Both the position numbers and the translations under genes were made by a program. A stretch of DNA of 64,000 nucleotides, taken from NCBI RefSeq assembly GCF_014205225.1, contig NZ_JACHNB010000001.1, forward strand, positions 868,001 through 932,000. Reading direction: 5' to 3'. Shown here in pieces: positions 40,561-49,356 of the stretch (positions are counted from its first letter, which is position 1; each line of letters opens with the position of its first letter). The notes under the pieces were generated by a model that worked only from the letters and a program-made list of their open reading frames with translations, was not told the DNA's origin and searched no databases. The DNA is from Actinoplanes octamycinicus. GTDB lineage: Bacteria > Actinomycetota > Actinomycetes > Mycobacteriales > Micromonosporaceae.

Positions 40561-42688
40561 TTCGGCCAAGATCATCGGGGCTCGCGCCGCCCACCAACGC
40601 GAAGACGGCGTCGCCGTACTGGCCCAGCTTCCGCGGGCCGATTCCGGCGATCGAAAGCAACTGGGCAGGATCGGACGGACGGCGTTCCGCGACGGCCACC
40701 AGGGTGGCGTCGGTGAACACGACGTACGCAGGGACTTTCAGCTCCGCGGCGGTGCTCGCCCGCCATTGCTGCAGCCGCTGGAAAAGGTCCTCGTCCATGT
40801 CCGACGGACAGGTCGGGCAGCGCCCCAGTTTGCGGTCGGCGCCGGCCAGCAGAGTGGCCCCGCAGACCCGGCAGGAGGACACCTTGGGCGGCCGCCGGTC
40901 AATTTTCTGACTCCGGGCCGCGGTGGTGGATTTCGCGAAGGTGCCACCGGAGCGTTCCAGCTGCGGCAGGAAACGGCACGGCCGGCGGGCCCGGCCGCCC
41001 GGCGCCCGGGACTGGCCGTAGGAGAGCCAGAGCAGCTGACGGGCCCGGGTCACGCCGACGTACAGCAGGCGGCGCTCCTCCTCCAGCTGCTCGGGAGTCT
41101 TCGCGTACGTCGTCGGCAGGGTCCCGTCGGCCAGCCCGACCAGGAAGACCGCGTCCCACTCCAGGCCCTTGGCGGAGTGCAGCGAGGCCAGGGTGACCCC
41201 GGCCACGGTCGGCGCGTGCTGCTGCTCGGCGCGGCGGGCCAGCTCCTCGTTGAAGGCGGCCAGGGTGACCTCGCGCTGCACCCGGCCGGCCTCGCCGATC
41301 GGCAGGATGACCGGCTCGGCGGCGTACTCCTCGGCGAGGGTGACCAGGGCGGCGAGCGCCTCCCACTGCTCCCGGGCGGCGCCGCCCGGCGGTGGCTGCG
41401 AACGGTTCCAGCCGGTCGCCGACAGCCCCTCGACCACCGCCTCGACCAGCGGGGTCTCGCCGGGGGTGGACCGCACCGCGGCGCGCAGGGCGACCATCGC
41501 CTGACGGACCTCGGCGCGCTCGAAGAACCGCTCGGCGCCGCGCACCACGTACGGCACCTCGGCCTCGGCGAGCGCCTCCTCGTACGACTCGGACTGCGCG
41601 TTGGTCCGGAAGAGCACCGCGATCTCGCTGGCCGGCGTGCCGGACGCGATCAGCTCCTGGCACCGGCGGGCCACCGCGTTCGCCTCGCCCGGCTCGTCCG
41701 GGAAGACCTTGAGCGTCGGCTCCGGCCCGGACGGGCGCTGCCCCTCCAGTTCCAGGCGCAGTTTCGCCTCGGTGCCCCGGGCCTGCCGGATCACCGCGTT
41801 GGCCAGGCCGACCACCTGCGGGGTGGAGCGGTAGTCCCGGACCAGGCGGACCACCACGGCGCCGCGCCAGCGACGCGGGAAGTCGATCAGGTACGACGAG
41901 GTGGCGCCGGTGAACGAGTAGATCGTCTGGCTGGCGTCGCCGACCACGGTCAGGTCGTCCCGGCCGCCCAGCCAGGCCTCCAGCAGGCGCTGCTGCAGCG
42001 GGTTGACGTCCTGGTACTCGTCGACCACGAAATGCCGGTACTGCGCCCGGATCTGGTCGGCCACGTCACCGTGCTCCTCGATCCCCCAGACCGCGGCGCG
42101 CAGCAGGTCCTCGAAGTCGATCACGCCCTGGCGGCGTTTGAGCGACTCGTAGGCGGCGAACACCTCGGCCACCCGGGCCGGCTCGAACGGGGGCTCACGC
42201 AGCGCCTTGGCGGCCGCGACGGCGTATTCGGACGGCTCGACGAGGGACGACTTGGCCCACTCGATCTCGCTGGCCAGGTCGCGGGCGACCGCCCGGTCGG
42301 CGCGCACCCCGGCACGGGCGGCGGCCAGGCCGACCACCCGGACCTTGCTCTCCATCAGCTCCGGCATGCCGCGGCCCTCGAGCAGCCGGGCGGAGAAGTA
42401 GCGCACCTGGCGCAGCGCGGCGGCGTGGAAGGTGCGGGCCTGCACCGCGCCGGCGCCCAGGCCGGTGAGCCGGGCGCGCATCTCGGCGGCGGCCCGGGCG
42501 GTGAAGGTCACCGCGAGCACGTGCCGCGGGTTGATCTCGCCGGACAGTGTCCGGTGCGCGATCCGATGGGTGATCGCCCGGGTCTTGCCGGTGCCGGCGC
42601 CGGCCAGGATGCAGACCGGACCGGCCGGGGCCGTCACCGCCGTCCGCTGATCCGGGTCGAGGCCGGCCAGCACCGATTCAGTCCGCAC
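40544..42688 (-). CDS. uvrD2: ATP-dependent DNA helicase UvrD2
   Basis: 714 residues. SF1A helicase motifs: Walker A GAGTGKT (residues 30-36), VVDEYQDVNPLQQ (Walker B), VVGDASQTIYSFTGA, LVRDYRST, TLASLHSAKGLEWDAVFLVGL and LLYVGVTRARQLLWLSY. The C-terminus has a tetracysteine zinc site (SCRVCGATLL, RCPTCPS) and an HRDC domain (~630-705), the layout specific to actinobacterial UvrD2. A 3'-5' helicase in DNA repair; essential in M. tuberculosis. It lies upstream of whiB7 in the same direction, and the whiB7 promoter overlaps its 3' end. Confidence 0.96.
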   Translation of the reverse strand: MRTESVLAGLDPDQRTAVTAPAGPVCILAGAGTGKTRAITHRIAHRTLSGEINPRHVLAVTFTARAAAEMRARLTGLGAGAVQARTFHAAALRQVRYFSARLLEGRGMPELMESKVRVVGLAAARAGVRADRAVARDLASEIEWAKSSLVEPSEYAVAAAKALREPPFEPARVAEVFAAYESLKRRQGVIDFEDLLRAAVWGIEEHGDVADQIRAQYRHFVVDEYQDVNPLQQRLLEAWLGGRDDLTVVGDASQTIYSFTGATSSYLIDFPRRWRGAVVVRLVRDYRSTPQVVGLANAVIRQARGTEAKLRLELEGQRPSGPEPTLKVFPDEPGEANAVARRCQELIASGTPASEIAVLFRTNAQSESYEEALAEAEVPYVVRGAERFFERAEVRQAMVALRAAVRSTPGETPLVEAVVEGLSATGWNRSQPPPGGAAREQWEALAALVTLAEEYAAEPVILPIGEAGRVQREVTLAAFNEELARRAEQQHAPTVAGVTLASLHSAKGLEWDAVFLVGLADGTLPTTYAKTPEQLEEERRLLYVGVTRARQLLWLSYGQSRAPGGRARRPCRFLPQLERSGGTFAKSTTAARSQKIDRRPPKVSSCRVCGATLLAGADRKLGRCPTCPSDMDEDLFQRLQQWRASTAAELKVPAYVVFTDATLVAVAERRPSDPAQLLSIAGIGPRKLGQYGDAVFALVGGASPDDLGRKNFEN

Positions 42689-42771
42689 GGTAGGGAATCA
42701 TGACACCCTCGCCGGGCGTTGTGCTTTTCAGCCGCACCGCCGTGTGACCTGTACCGAAGGAGCCCTGACCG

Positions 42772-43014
42772 ATGCTGACCATGTACTCGACGTCCTGGTG
42801 TGGGTATTGCCACCGGCTGAAGAGCCAGCTCGACCGGGAGGGCATCGCCTACGACGTCGTGGACATCGAGCAGGACGAGGCCTCGGCCGCGTTCGTGCGC
42901 AGCGTGAACGGCGGCAACCAGACCGTTCCCACGCTGAAGTTCGACGACGGCTCGGCGCTGACCAACCCGTCGATCGTGCAGGTGAAGCAGCACCTCGCGG
43001 CGCTGTCCGCCTGA
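42772..43014 (+). CDS. mrx1: Mycoredoxin/glutaredoxin-like protein
   Basis: 80 residues. Redox motif C10-G-Y-C13 in MYSTSWCGYCHRLKSQL, cis-Pro region QTVPTLKF and the C-terminal TNPSIVQVKQHL match mycoredoxin-1 (Rv3198A), which reduces mycothiol mixed disulfides. AAGGAG lies 9 bp before the ATG. It is divergent from uvrD2, as in M. tuberculosis, and is followed by a strong terminator. Confidence 0.93.
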   Translation: MLTMYSTSWCGYCHRLKSQLDREGIAYDVVDIEQDEASAAFVRSVNGGNQTVPTLKFDDGSALTNPSIVQVKQHLAALSA

Positions 43015-43026
43015 GTCTGCCGCAAC

Positions 43027-43062
43027 GAGGAAGGGCCGTCCCCGAAGGGACGGCCCTTCCTC
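43027..43062. terminator. Strong bidirectional terminator
   Basis: A perfect 16-bp stem (43027-43042 with 43047-43062) closed by a CGAA tetraloop, between the ends of the mycoredoxin and PhyH genes. Confidence 0.92.
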
Positions 43063-43073
43063 GTGTCAGCGGA

Positions 43074-43955
43074 TCAGGGGATCAGCGCGGGGATGCTGGA
43101 GTCGAGCAGACCCCGCTCCTTGAGCGCGCCGTAGAGCGGCGTGGTCTCCGGGTAGTGACCCCACTGGTGGTCACCGTCACCCTTGCCGAAGCCGCCGAGC
43201 AGCTGCTTCTGCACCTCGGTCATCGACTCCCACTCCGGCTTGCCGGGCAGGTCGGCGACCTCGTCCCGGATCGCGATCCAGCGCGGGGTGTAGCCGAAGA
43301 AGGCACCGACCCGGGTGATGTCGGAGTAGTTGTCCGACCGGGCGTGCCAGATGCGCCGGTCGAAGACGACCAGGTCACCCGGGTTCGCGGTGATCTGGAC
43401 GGCGCCCTCGGGCTGCGGCCACGGCACGCCACGGCTCGGCGGGCCGGGCAGCCAGTTGGTCTTGTGGCTGCCGGGCAGCACGGTGAAGTTGCCCCGGCCG
43501 GTCTCGCTGACGTCGGAGAACCAGTACGCCAGCTTCACCGACAGCATCGGGCGCGGGTCGGTCTCGATCTCCCGGTTCTGCCGGCCGCCGTCCTGGTGCC
43601 AGTGCCACCACTGCTTCTGCTGCTCGTGCAGCTGCGGGTGGACATCGATGTGCGAGTGGTACACGTGAACGTTCCACCCGAGCAGCGACCAGATGTACTT
43701 GAAAGCCTTGGGGTGGTCGAGCAGGAAGGCCAGCTCCGGCACGTAGTTGACCGGCGAGAGCCGGTGCAGGGCACCGGTCGCGCTGAGCTCGCCCTGAGCC
43801 TTCGCCTTCTCGTAGTACCCCAGGATCGCAGCCCGGCCGGCCTCGATCTCGCTCTCACTCAGCACCGACGGCACGATGATGTAACCATCGCGGTCGAACG
43901 CCTCCCGCTCCTCCGCGGACATCGGCGTCCACGCCGGCGCTTCCACCTGGGTCAT
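43074..43955 (-). CDS. Phytanoyl-CoA dioxygenase (PhyH) family Fe(II)/2-oxoglutarate oxygenase
   Basis: 293 residues. The iron triad is visible: HxD at His120 and Asp122 (WWHWHQDGG) and the distal His204 (RRIWHARS), with a likely 2-oxoglutarate Arg in ITRVGAFFGY. The FDRDGYIIVPSVLS start is typical of PhyH enzymes, which hydroxylate small molecules; the substrate cannot be read from sequence. It has no counterpart between mycoredoxin and nudC in M. tuberculosis, so it is an insertion in the conserved block. Confidence 0.92.
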   Translation of the reverse strand: MTQVEAPAWTPMSAEEREAFDRDGYIIVPSVLSESEIEAGRAAILGYYEKAKAQGELSATGALHRLSPVNYVPELAFLLDHPKAFKYIWSLLGWNVHVYHSHIDVHPQLHEQQKQWWHWHQDGGRQNREIETDPRPMLSVKLAYWFSDVSETGRGNFTVLPGSHKTNWLPGPPSRGVPWPQPEGAVQITANPGDLVVFDRRIWHARSDNYSDITRVGAFFGYTPRWIAIRDEVADLPGKPEWESMTEVQKQLLGGFGKGDGDHQWGHYPETTPLYGALKERGLLDSSIPALIP

Positions 43956-44040
43956 CGGATCCCCTCTCGTCTTTGTAAGTCTGACGCACCGGGACCACCT
44001 CCAGGTTGCCTGTTAAACGAGAAATTCTCTGATCAGCCGG

Positions 44041-45036
44041 TTAAACGTGACCTTGACCACTACCACCGAGCCATTTCTCGATCAGGTAGAAGGCGATCGA
44101 GGAGCGCATCGGCAGGCTCATCGGGACGCCGGTCTCCGGGTGCACGAAGCCACCGGCGATCATCTTGGCGATGTCGTCCCGGGAGAACCAGTGCGCCTCG
44201 TCGATCTCCTCCGGGTCGAGCCGCAGCGGCTGGGACGCGTCCGCGGTGGCCAGGAAGCCCAGCATCAGCGAGCCCGGATAGGGCCAGGACTGGCTGCCCT
44301 GGTAGCTCAGCGAGCTGAGCCGGATGCCGACCTCCTCGCGCACCTCGCGGGCCACCGCCGCCTCGGCCGACTCGCCGGGCTCGACGTAACCGGCCAGGCA
44401 GGAGAACCGGGTGAGCCCGTCCGCGCCGCGGCCCCAGGCCGCGTTGTGACCGAGCAGGCAGCGACCGGCCGGGCCGGGCACGCCGTCGTGCACCACCACG
44501 ATCATCGCCGGGTCGGTGCGCGGCCACATCAGCCGGCCCTCCGGGTCGGCGCGGGCCCAGCCGGCCTCCACCACCACCGTCGGCTCGCCGGTACGCGGGG
44601 AGAACTTGTGGCTGGCGTGCCAGTTGGCCAGCGCGGCGGCCGCGGTGAACAGGCCGGCGTCCCGGTCGTCGAGCAGGTGGCCGATGTCCCGCAGGGTGAC
44701 CGCCCGGGTGCCGTCGGCCGCCGGCAGTGCGGCGTCCATGGTCCAGAGCGGGGTGCCGTCGACGTCCACGCCGAGGAACCAGCGCTCCGCCCCGGGCGCC
44801 TCGGCCGCCGGCACCAGGACCAGCGCGGCGCCGCCGTCGGCCCGGTCGGTGACCAGTGCCCGGCCGCCCTTGGCCAGGTCCACCACGAGCACCAGCCCGC
44901 GGGTCCAGGCCTCGGCCAGCCAGGCCTCGTCCTTGCGCCGGTGCGCGGCGCGGTCCAGGGTGGTCCGCGCCAACGGCGGGGTGCCGGGTTGCTCGCCGCC
45001 CAGGTCGGGCTGCTCCGGCTGCTCGGGGCTGGTCAC
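44041..45036 (-). CDS. nudC: NudC-type NAD+/NADH diphosphatase
   Basis: 331 residues. The Nudix box is intact (GYVEPGESAEAAVAREVREEVGI), followed by the NudC-specific SQSWPYPGSLMLGF (SQPWPFPxS-type motif). Hydrolyses NAD(H) and can remove NAD caps from RNA. The zinc-ribbon cysteines of E. coli NudC are absent: the matching stretch reads HKFSPRTGEPTVVVEAGW. This also seems to be so in mycobacterial NudC (from memory). Its GTG start overlaps the stop of the M16 gene before it (GTGA). Confidence 0.92.
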   Translation of the reverse strand: MTSPEQPEQPDLGGEQPGTPPLARTTLDRAAHRRKDEAWLAEAWTRGLVLVVDLAKGGRALVTDRADGGAALVLVPAAEAPGAERWFLGVDVDGTPLWTMDAALPAADGTRAVTLRDIGHLLDDRDAGLFTAAAALANWHASHKFSPRTGEPTVVVEAGWARADPEGRLMWPRTDPAMIVVVHDGVPGPAGRCLLGHNAAWGRGADGLTRFSCLAGYVEPGESAEAAVAREVREEVGIRLSSLSYQGSQSWPYPGSLMLGFLATADASQPLRLDPEEIDEAHWFSRDDIAKMIAGGFVHPETGVPMSLPMRSSIAFYLIEKWLGGSGQGHV

Positions 45037-46352
45037 TGCGCGCTGCGCTCGACCACGGTCAGGGCGGACAACTGGGCCTCGATCTTCTCCGCGTCGCCGA
45101 GCACCACGGTCACCGCGCGGGACGGGGCCAGGTGCCTGGCCGCGACCTCGGCGACCTGCTCACGGGTGGCGGCGGCCAGCGCGGCCGAGTGCTCGCGCAG
45201 ATGGTCGAGGCGCAGGCCGAAGCCGGCGTAGACGCTGGCCAGCCCGGCCAGCCCGGCCTGGGTGGACATGCCCAGCCGGAGAGTGCCGAGGGCATAGCGC
45301 CGGGCCTGCTCCAGCTCCTCCTCGCCGGGCGGCAGGCTGGCGATCCGGCCCAGCTCGTAGGTCGTCTCCAGCAGCGACGGGCCGGTCACCTCGGTGGCCA
45401 CGTCGGCCGCGGCGAGCAGGGCCGAGCCGGCCACGAAGTGCTCGACGACCGAGTGCGAGCCGTAGGTGTACCCCTTGTCCTCCCGGATGTTCTCCACCCA
45501 GCGGGACGAGAAGTAGCCGCCGAAGACCAGGTTGGCCAGGGTGAGCGCGGCGTAGTCCGGATCGGTGCGGGTCAGCGCGGGCAGCGCCATCCGCAGCGAG
45601 GACTGCACCGAGCCGGGCCGGTCGACCAGCAGCAGCGGGCCGGGCTGCAGCGCCGGGGTGGGCGGGACGCCGCCGTCCCGGGCCTCGCCGGTCCAGCCGC
45701 CGAGGGTTTTCTCCGCCACGTCGATGGCCTGCTCCGGGTCGATGTCGCCGACCAGCACCAGGATGGCGCCGCCCGGGCGGACCCGGTCGGCGTGCAGCTC
45801 GCGCAGGGCCTCCGGCTCGACGGCGTGGACCTCCTCCGGGGCGGGGGTCTGCACCGCGTACGGATGGGTCGAGTACATCCGCTTGAGCAGCGCGACCCGG
45901 GCCAGGTGCGCCGGCTGGCTGAGGGCGACCTGGATGTTGTCGACCAGCCGCTCCCGCTCGGTGACCACCTCCTCGCCCGGATAGGTGGCGCCGGTCAGCA
46001 CGCCGGCCAGGATCTCCAGGGTGCGGGCCAGGCCGTCGGCGAGCGCGTTGCCGCTGATCTGCAGCCGGTCCGGGTCCAGCCCGGCGGCCAGGCTGCCGCC
46101 GACCGCCTGCAGCTCGGCGGCGATGTCCAGCATCGACATCGTCCCGGTGCCGGTGAACAGCGCCTGGGAGAGCAGGGTGGCCGGGGCCAGCGGGGCCCGG
46201 CCGAACGGGATGCGCAGGCGCACCTCGACCAGCGGCACCGACTCCCGGCGGATGGCGATCACGGTCAGCCCGTTCGGCAGCTTGCGCTCGGCCTGGCGGG
46301 GCAGGGTCAACGCGGCGTCCGGAACCAGGTCCGGCAGGGTCTTGCTGGTCAT
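45033..46352 (-). CDS. M16-family peptidase-like protein, non-catalytic partner
   Basis: 439 residues with the M16 (insulinase/processing-peptidase) fold: LPNGLTVIAIRRESVPLVEVRLRIPFG, ERERLVDNIQVAL, HPYAVQTPAPEEV, VGDIDPEQA and GYTYGSHS. At the position of the zinc motif it reads LLSQALFTGTGT, so HxxEH is missing and the subunit should be inactive by itself. It overlaps the active M16 gene by 4 bp (ATGA), and the two probably form a heterodimer like bacterial or mitochondrial processing peptidases. Confidence 0.92.
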   Translation of the reverse strand: MTSKTLPDLVPDAALTLPRQAERKLPNGLTVIAIRRESVPLVEVRLRIPFGRAPLAPATLLSQALFTGTGTMSMLDIAAELQAVGGSLAAGLDPDRLQISGNALADGLARTLEILAGVLTGATYPGEEVVTERERLVDNIQVALSQPAHLARVALLKRMYSTHPYAVQTPAPEEVHAVEPEALRELHADRVRPGGAILVLVGDIDPEQAIDVAEKTLGGWTGEARDGGVPPTPALQPGPLLLVDRPGSVQSSLRMALPALTRTDPDYAALTLANLVFGGYFSSRWVENIREDKGYTYGSHSVVEHFVAGSALLAAADVATEVTGPSLLETTYELGRIASLPPGEEELEQARRYALGTLRLGMSTQAGLAGLASVYAGFGLRLDHLREHSAALAAATREQVAEVAARHLAPSRAVTVVLGDAEKIEAQLSALTVVERSAQ

Positions 46353-47656
46353 GCTCCGGCTCCCGGCTTGACTTCGACGGTGGCGCGGCGCTCCGGCCGC
46401 AGGGTGGCGGCGGCGGCGACGATCTGCTCCGCGGTGACCTCGCTGATCAGCTTGGGCAGCTCGTTGAGCAGCTCCGGCCGGCCGCGCTGCAGCTCCAGCA
46501 CGGCCATCGGCAGCGCCCGCCCGAGCACCTCGTCGGTGCCGTGCAGCAGGCGGGTGGCCATCCGCGCCTGGGTGCGCTCCAGCTCGCCCGGCTTGAGGCC
46601 GTCGGCGGCCAGCCGGTCCAGCTCCTCGTCGATGGTGTCGAGCACCTTGCCGGCGTCGCCGCCGGGCGGCATGTGCGCCTGCAGCAGCAGGGCGGTCGGG
46701 TTGCGCACTTGATATTCGTCGCCCATGAAGCCGAGGTAACCGCCGACGTTGGTGACCGAGCGGTCGCGCTGGACCAGGCGCTCGACCAGCCGGGACGCGT
46801 CGCCGTCGGTGAGCACCTCGGCGAGCACCGAGAACGGCAGGTAGGCGTCGAACGCGCCGATCGGGTCGGGCACCCGGTAACCGGCGGCGACGGCGGGGAG
46901 CGGGGCGATCCGGTCGACGTACGACTCGCGGCGCTCGCCGTCCAGGTCCGGCTCGGCGAAGTCGGGCAGCGCCGGGGCCGGGCGGGCCGGCACGTCGCCG
47001 AAGTGCCGCTCGATCATCGCGGTCGCCTCGGCCACGTCGAAGTCGCCGGCCACCGAGAGCACCGCGTTGCCGCAGGCGTAGTAGCGGTCGAAGAAGCCCT
47101 GGGCGTCCTCGACGGTGGCGCTCTCCAGGTCCTCGAACGAGCCGTAGCCGTCGTGCGCGTTGGGGAAGGTGCGGAACATCACCGGAGGCAGTTTCAGCCA
47201 GGGGAAGCCACCGTACGGCCGGTTCAGCACGTTGACCCGGATCTCCTCCTTGACCACGTCGACCTGGTTGCGCAGGTTCTCCTCGGTGAGCCGGGGGCCG
47301 CGCATCCGGTCGGCCTCGAGGAAGAGCGCCCGCTCCAGCGCGCCGGCCGGGAGCACCTCGAAGTAGTCGGTGTAGTCCAGGTGGGTGGAGCCGTTGAAGC
47401 TGCCGCCGGCGCCCTGCACGTGCCGGAAGTGGGCGAGTTTCTCCAGATTTTCCGACCCCTGGAACATCAGGTGCTCGAAGAGGTGGGCGAAGCCCGTGCG
47501 GCCCTCCGGTTCGCTGCGGATGCCCACGTCGTAGACGACGGCCACACCGACGACCGGGGCGCTGCGGTCCGGCGAGAGGACCACCCGCAGACCGTTGGCG
47601 AGGGTGAACCGTTCAACCGGATATTTCGTCGCGGGGATCTGGATTCTGGACGCCAC
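46349..47656 (-). CDS. M16-family zinc peptidase, catalytic subunit
   Basis: 435 residues. The inverted zinc motif HxxEH is in GFAHLFEHLMFQGSENL, with the downstream Glu expected in ENLRNQVDVVKEEIR. Other family segments: LANGLRVVLSPDRSAPVVGVAVVYDVGIRSEPEGRTG, RPYGGFPW, YYACGNAVLSVAGDFD and GYLGFMGDEYQVRNPT. First gene of an operon with the inactive M16 partner and nudC, joined by 4-bp overlaps. Likely a cytoplasmic peptidase; substrate unknown. Confidence 0.94.
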   Translation of the reverse strand: MASRIQIPATKYPVERFTLANGLRVVLSPDRSAPVVGVAVVYDVGIRSEPEGRTGFAHLFEHLMFQGSENLEKLAHFRHVQGAGGSFNGSTHLDYTDYFEVLPAGALERALFLEADRMRGPRLTEENLRNQVDVVKEEIRVNVLNRPYGGFPWLKLPPVMFRTFPNAHDGYGSFEDLESATVEDAQGFFDRYYACGNAVLSVAGDFDVAEATAMIERHFGDVPARPAPALPDFAEPDLDGERRESYVDRIAPLPAVAAGYRVPDPIGAFDAYLPFSVLAEVLTDGDASRLVERLVQRDRSVTNVGGYLGFMGDEYQVRNPTALLLQAHMPPGGDAGKVLDTIDEELDRLAADGLKPGELERTQARMATRLLHGTDEVLGRALPMAVLELQRGRPELLNELPKLISEVTAEQIVAAAATLRPERRATVEVKPGAGA

Positions 47657-47737
47657 CAGGTGACATTAGCGCGCTGCGTGACCACCCGCGCGACTACGTG
47701 TGGCGGCCCGGCGGAGTCCCGTCATCCGGTCGGCCCC

Positions 47738-47767
47738 TTGACGCACCAAACCCATCTGATCCAGTAT
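47738..47767 (+). promoter_or_regulatory. Candidate promoter of the rrf2-ssu operon
   Basis: -35 TTGACG (47738-47743), 18-bp spacer, -10 CAGTAT (47762-47767), 55 bp before the Rrf2 start. ATCTG at 47755 and CAGAT about 24 bp further on form a loose inverted repeat that could be an operator. Confidence 0.5.
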
Positions 47768-47822
47768 TCCCATCCAACAGATAGATTAAGCGAAGTTTGA
47801 TCCGCAGGGAGGGGGCCCCGAG

Positions 47823-48236
47823 GTGTACGTATCGGCACGCACGGACTACGCCGTCCGGGCCATGCTCGCGGTCACCGCGGCGCACCCCCGTCTGGTCAAG
47901 GCCGCCGGGCTGGCGGCCGCGCAGGACATCCCGCTGAGCTTCCTGCAGGGCATCCTGCTCGACCTGCGCCGCGCCGGGCTGCTGCACAGCCACCGCGGCG
48001 TCGACGGCGGGTACGCCCTGGCCCGCCCGGCCGAGGAGATCACCGTGGGTGACGTGGTCCGCGCCGTCGGCGGCGCGCTCACCACGGTCCGCGGCCTCCC
48101 CACCGCCACCGCGACCTACCACGGCGCGGCGACCGCACTGCACGACGTGTGGATCGCCGTCGAAGCGGCCATCGAGGGCGTGGTCGACCATCGGACCCTG
48201 GCCGAACTCTCCAGCACCTCCATAAAGCAGAACTAG
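47823..48236 (+). CDS. Rrf2-family transcriptional regulator without cysteines
   Basis: 137 residues. Rrf2 winged helix: YVSARTDYAVRAMLAVTAAHPRLVKAAGLAAAQDIPLSFLQGILLDLRRAGLLHSHRGVDGGYALARPAEEITVGDVVRAVGG. There is no Cys in the protein, so it cannot carry the Fe-S cluster of IscR/NsrR types and is closer to CymR-like members that sense sulfur status through protein or metabolite. The start of the ssuA-like gene is 11 bp after its stop, so it should control its own operon. Confidence 0.92.
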   Translation: MYVSARTDYAVRAMLAVTAAHPRLVKAAGLAAAQDIPLSFLQGILLDLRRAGLLHSHRGVDGGYALARPAEEITVGDVVRAVGGALTTVRGLPTATATYHGAATALHDVWIAVEAAIEGVVDHRTLAELSSTSIKQN

Positions 48237-48247
48237 GAGTCCTGAGC

Positions 48248-49330
48248 ATGCGCTCCCGCACCCTTCGTGCGCTCGCCCTTGCCACCGCCGCGGTCGCGGC
48301 CACCACCGCGCTGGCCGCCTGCGGATCGTCCGACGACGACAACCAGAAGGCCGACACCCCCGCCGGGGCGGCGGCCGAGTCGAAGACCCTCAAGCTGGGC
48401 TACTTCCCCAACATCACCCACGCCCCGGCCCTGGTCGGCGTCAACAAGGGCCTGTTCAAGGACGCCCTGACCGGCACCGAGCTGACCACCCAGACGTTCA
48501 ACGCCGGCCCGGCCGCGATCGAGGCGCTGCTCTCCGGCGCGATCGACGCCACCTACATCGGCCCGAACCCGGCGATCAACGGCTGGGCCAAGTCCAACGG
48601 CCAGGCCCTGAAGATCATCGCGGGCAGCACCTCCGGCGGCGCCGGCCTGGTGGTCAAGGAGGGCATCAACAGCCCGGCCGACCTCAAGGGCAAGAAGATC
48701 GCCACCCCGCAGCTGGGCAACACCCAGGACGTCGCGCTGCGCGCCTGGCTCAAGGAGAACGGGCTGAACGCCGACACCAACGGCGGCGGCGACGTCTCGA
48801 TCCTGCCGCAGGACAACGCCACCGCGGTGCAGGCCTTCGCGCAGGGCTCGATCGACGGCGCCTGGGTGCCGGAGCCGAACCTGAGCAAGATGCTGCTCGA
48901 GTCCAAGGGCAAGCTGCTGGTCGACGAGAAGACCCTGTGGCCGAACCAGCAGTTCGTCACCACGCACCTGATCGTCAGCCAGAAGTTCCTCAAGGAGTAC
49001 CCGGGCACGGTCAAGAAGCTGCTGCAGGGCCACATCGCGTCGGTCAAGTACATCACCGACAACAACGCCGACGCGCAGAAGGCGGCGAACGAGCAGATCA
49101 AGTCGCTGACCAGCAAGCCGCTGAAGGACGAGATCCTCACCGCCGCGTTCAAGAACCTGACGTTCACCAACGACCCGATCGCGGGCTCGCTGTTCACCAG
49201 CGCCAAGCACGCGGAGGAGGTCGGCCTGCTCAAGCCGGTCGACCTGAAGGGCATCTACGACCTCGGCCCGCTGAACGAGCTGCTCAAGGCGAACGGGCAG
49301 CCCGCGGTCAGCGACGCCGCGGCATCCTGA
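48248..49330 (+). CDS. ssuA: Aliphatic-sulfonate/nitrate-type ABC substrate-binding lipoprotein
   Basis: 360 residues from ATG 48248 (AGGAG 8 bp upstream). Lipobox ALAACG. The SsuA/NrtA/TauA fold is seen in LKLGYFPNITHAPALVGVNKGLF, GPAAIEALLSGAIDATYIGPNPAINGW, GLVVKEGINSPADLKGKKIATPQLGNTQDVALRAWL and AFAQGSIDGAWVPEPN. Substrate class (sulfonate, taurine, nitrate) is inferred; the Rrf2 neighbour favours sulfur. Followed by matching ATPase and permease genes. Confidence 0.9.
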   Translation: MRSRTLRALALATAAVAATTALAACGSSDDDNQKADTPAGAAAESKTLKLGYFPNITHAPALVGVNKGLFKDALTGTELTTQTFNAGPAAIEALLSGAIDATYIGPNPAINGWAKSNGQALKIIAGSTSGGAGLVVKEGINSPADLKGKKIATPQLGNTQDVALRAWLKENGLNADTNGGGDVSILPQDNATAVQAFAQGSIDGAWVPEPNLSKMLLESKGKLLVDEKTLWPNQQFVTTHLIVSQKFLKEYPGTVKKLLQGHIASVKYITDNNADAQKAANEQIKSLTSKPLKDEILTAAFKNLTFTNDPIAGSLFTSAKHAEEVGLLKPVDLKGIYDLGPLNELLKANGQPAVSDAAAS

Positions 49331-49356
49331 CGGACTGACGGGAGGGCGAGTAGAGC

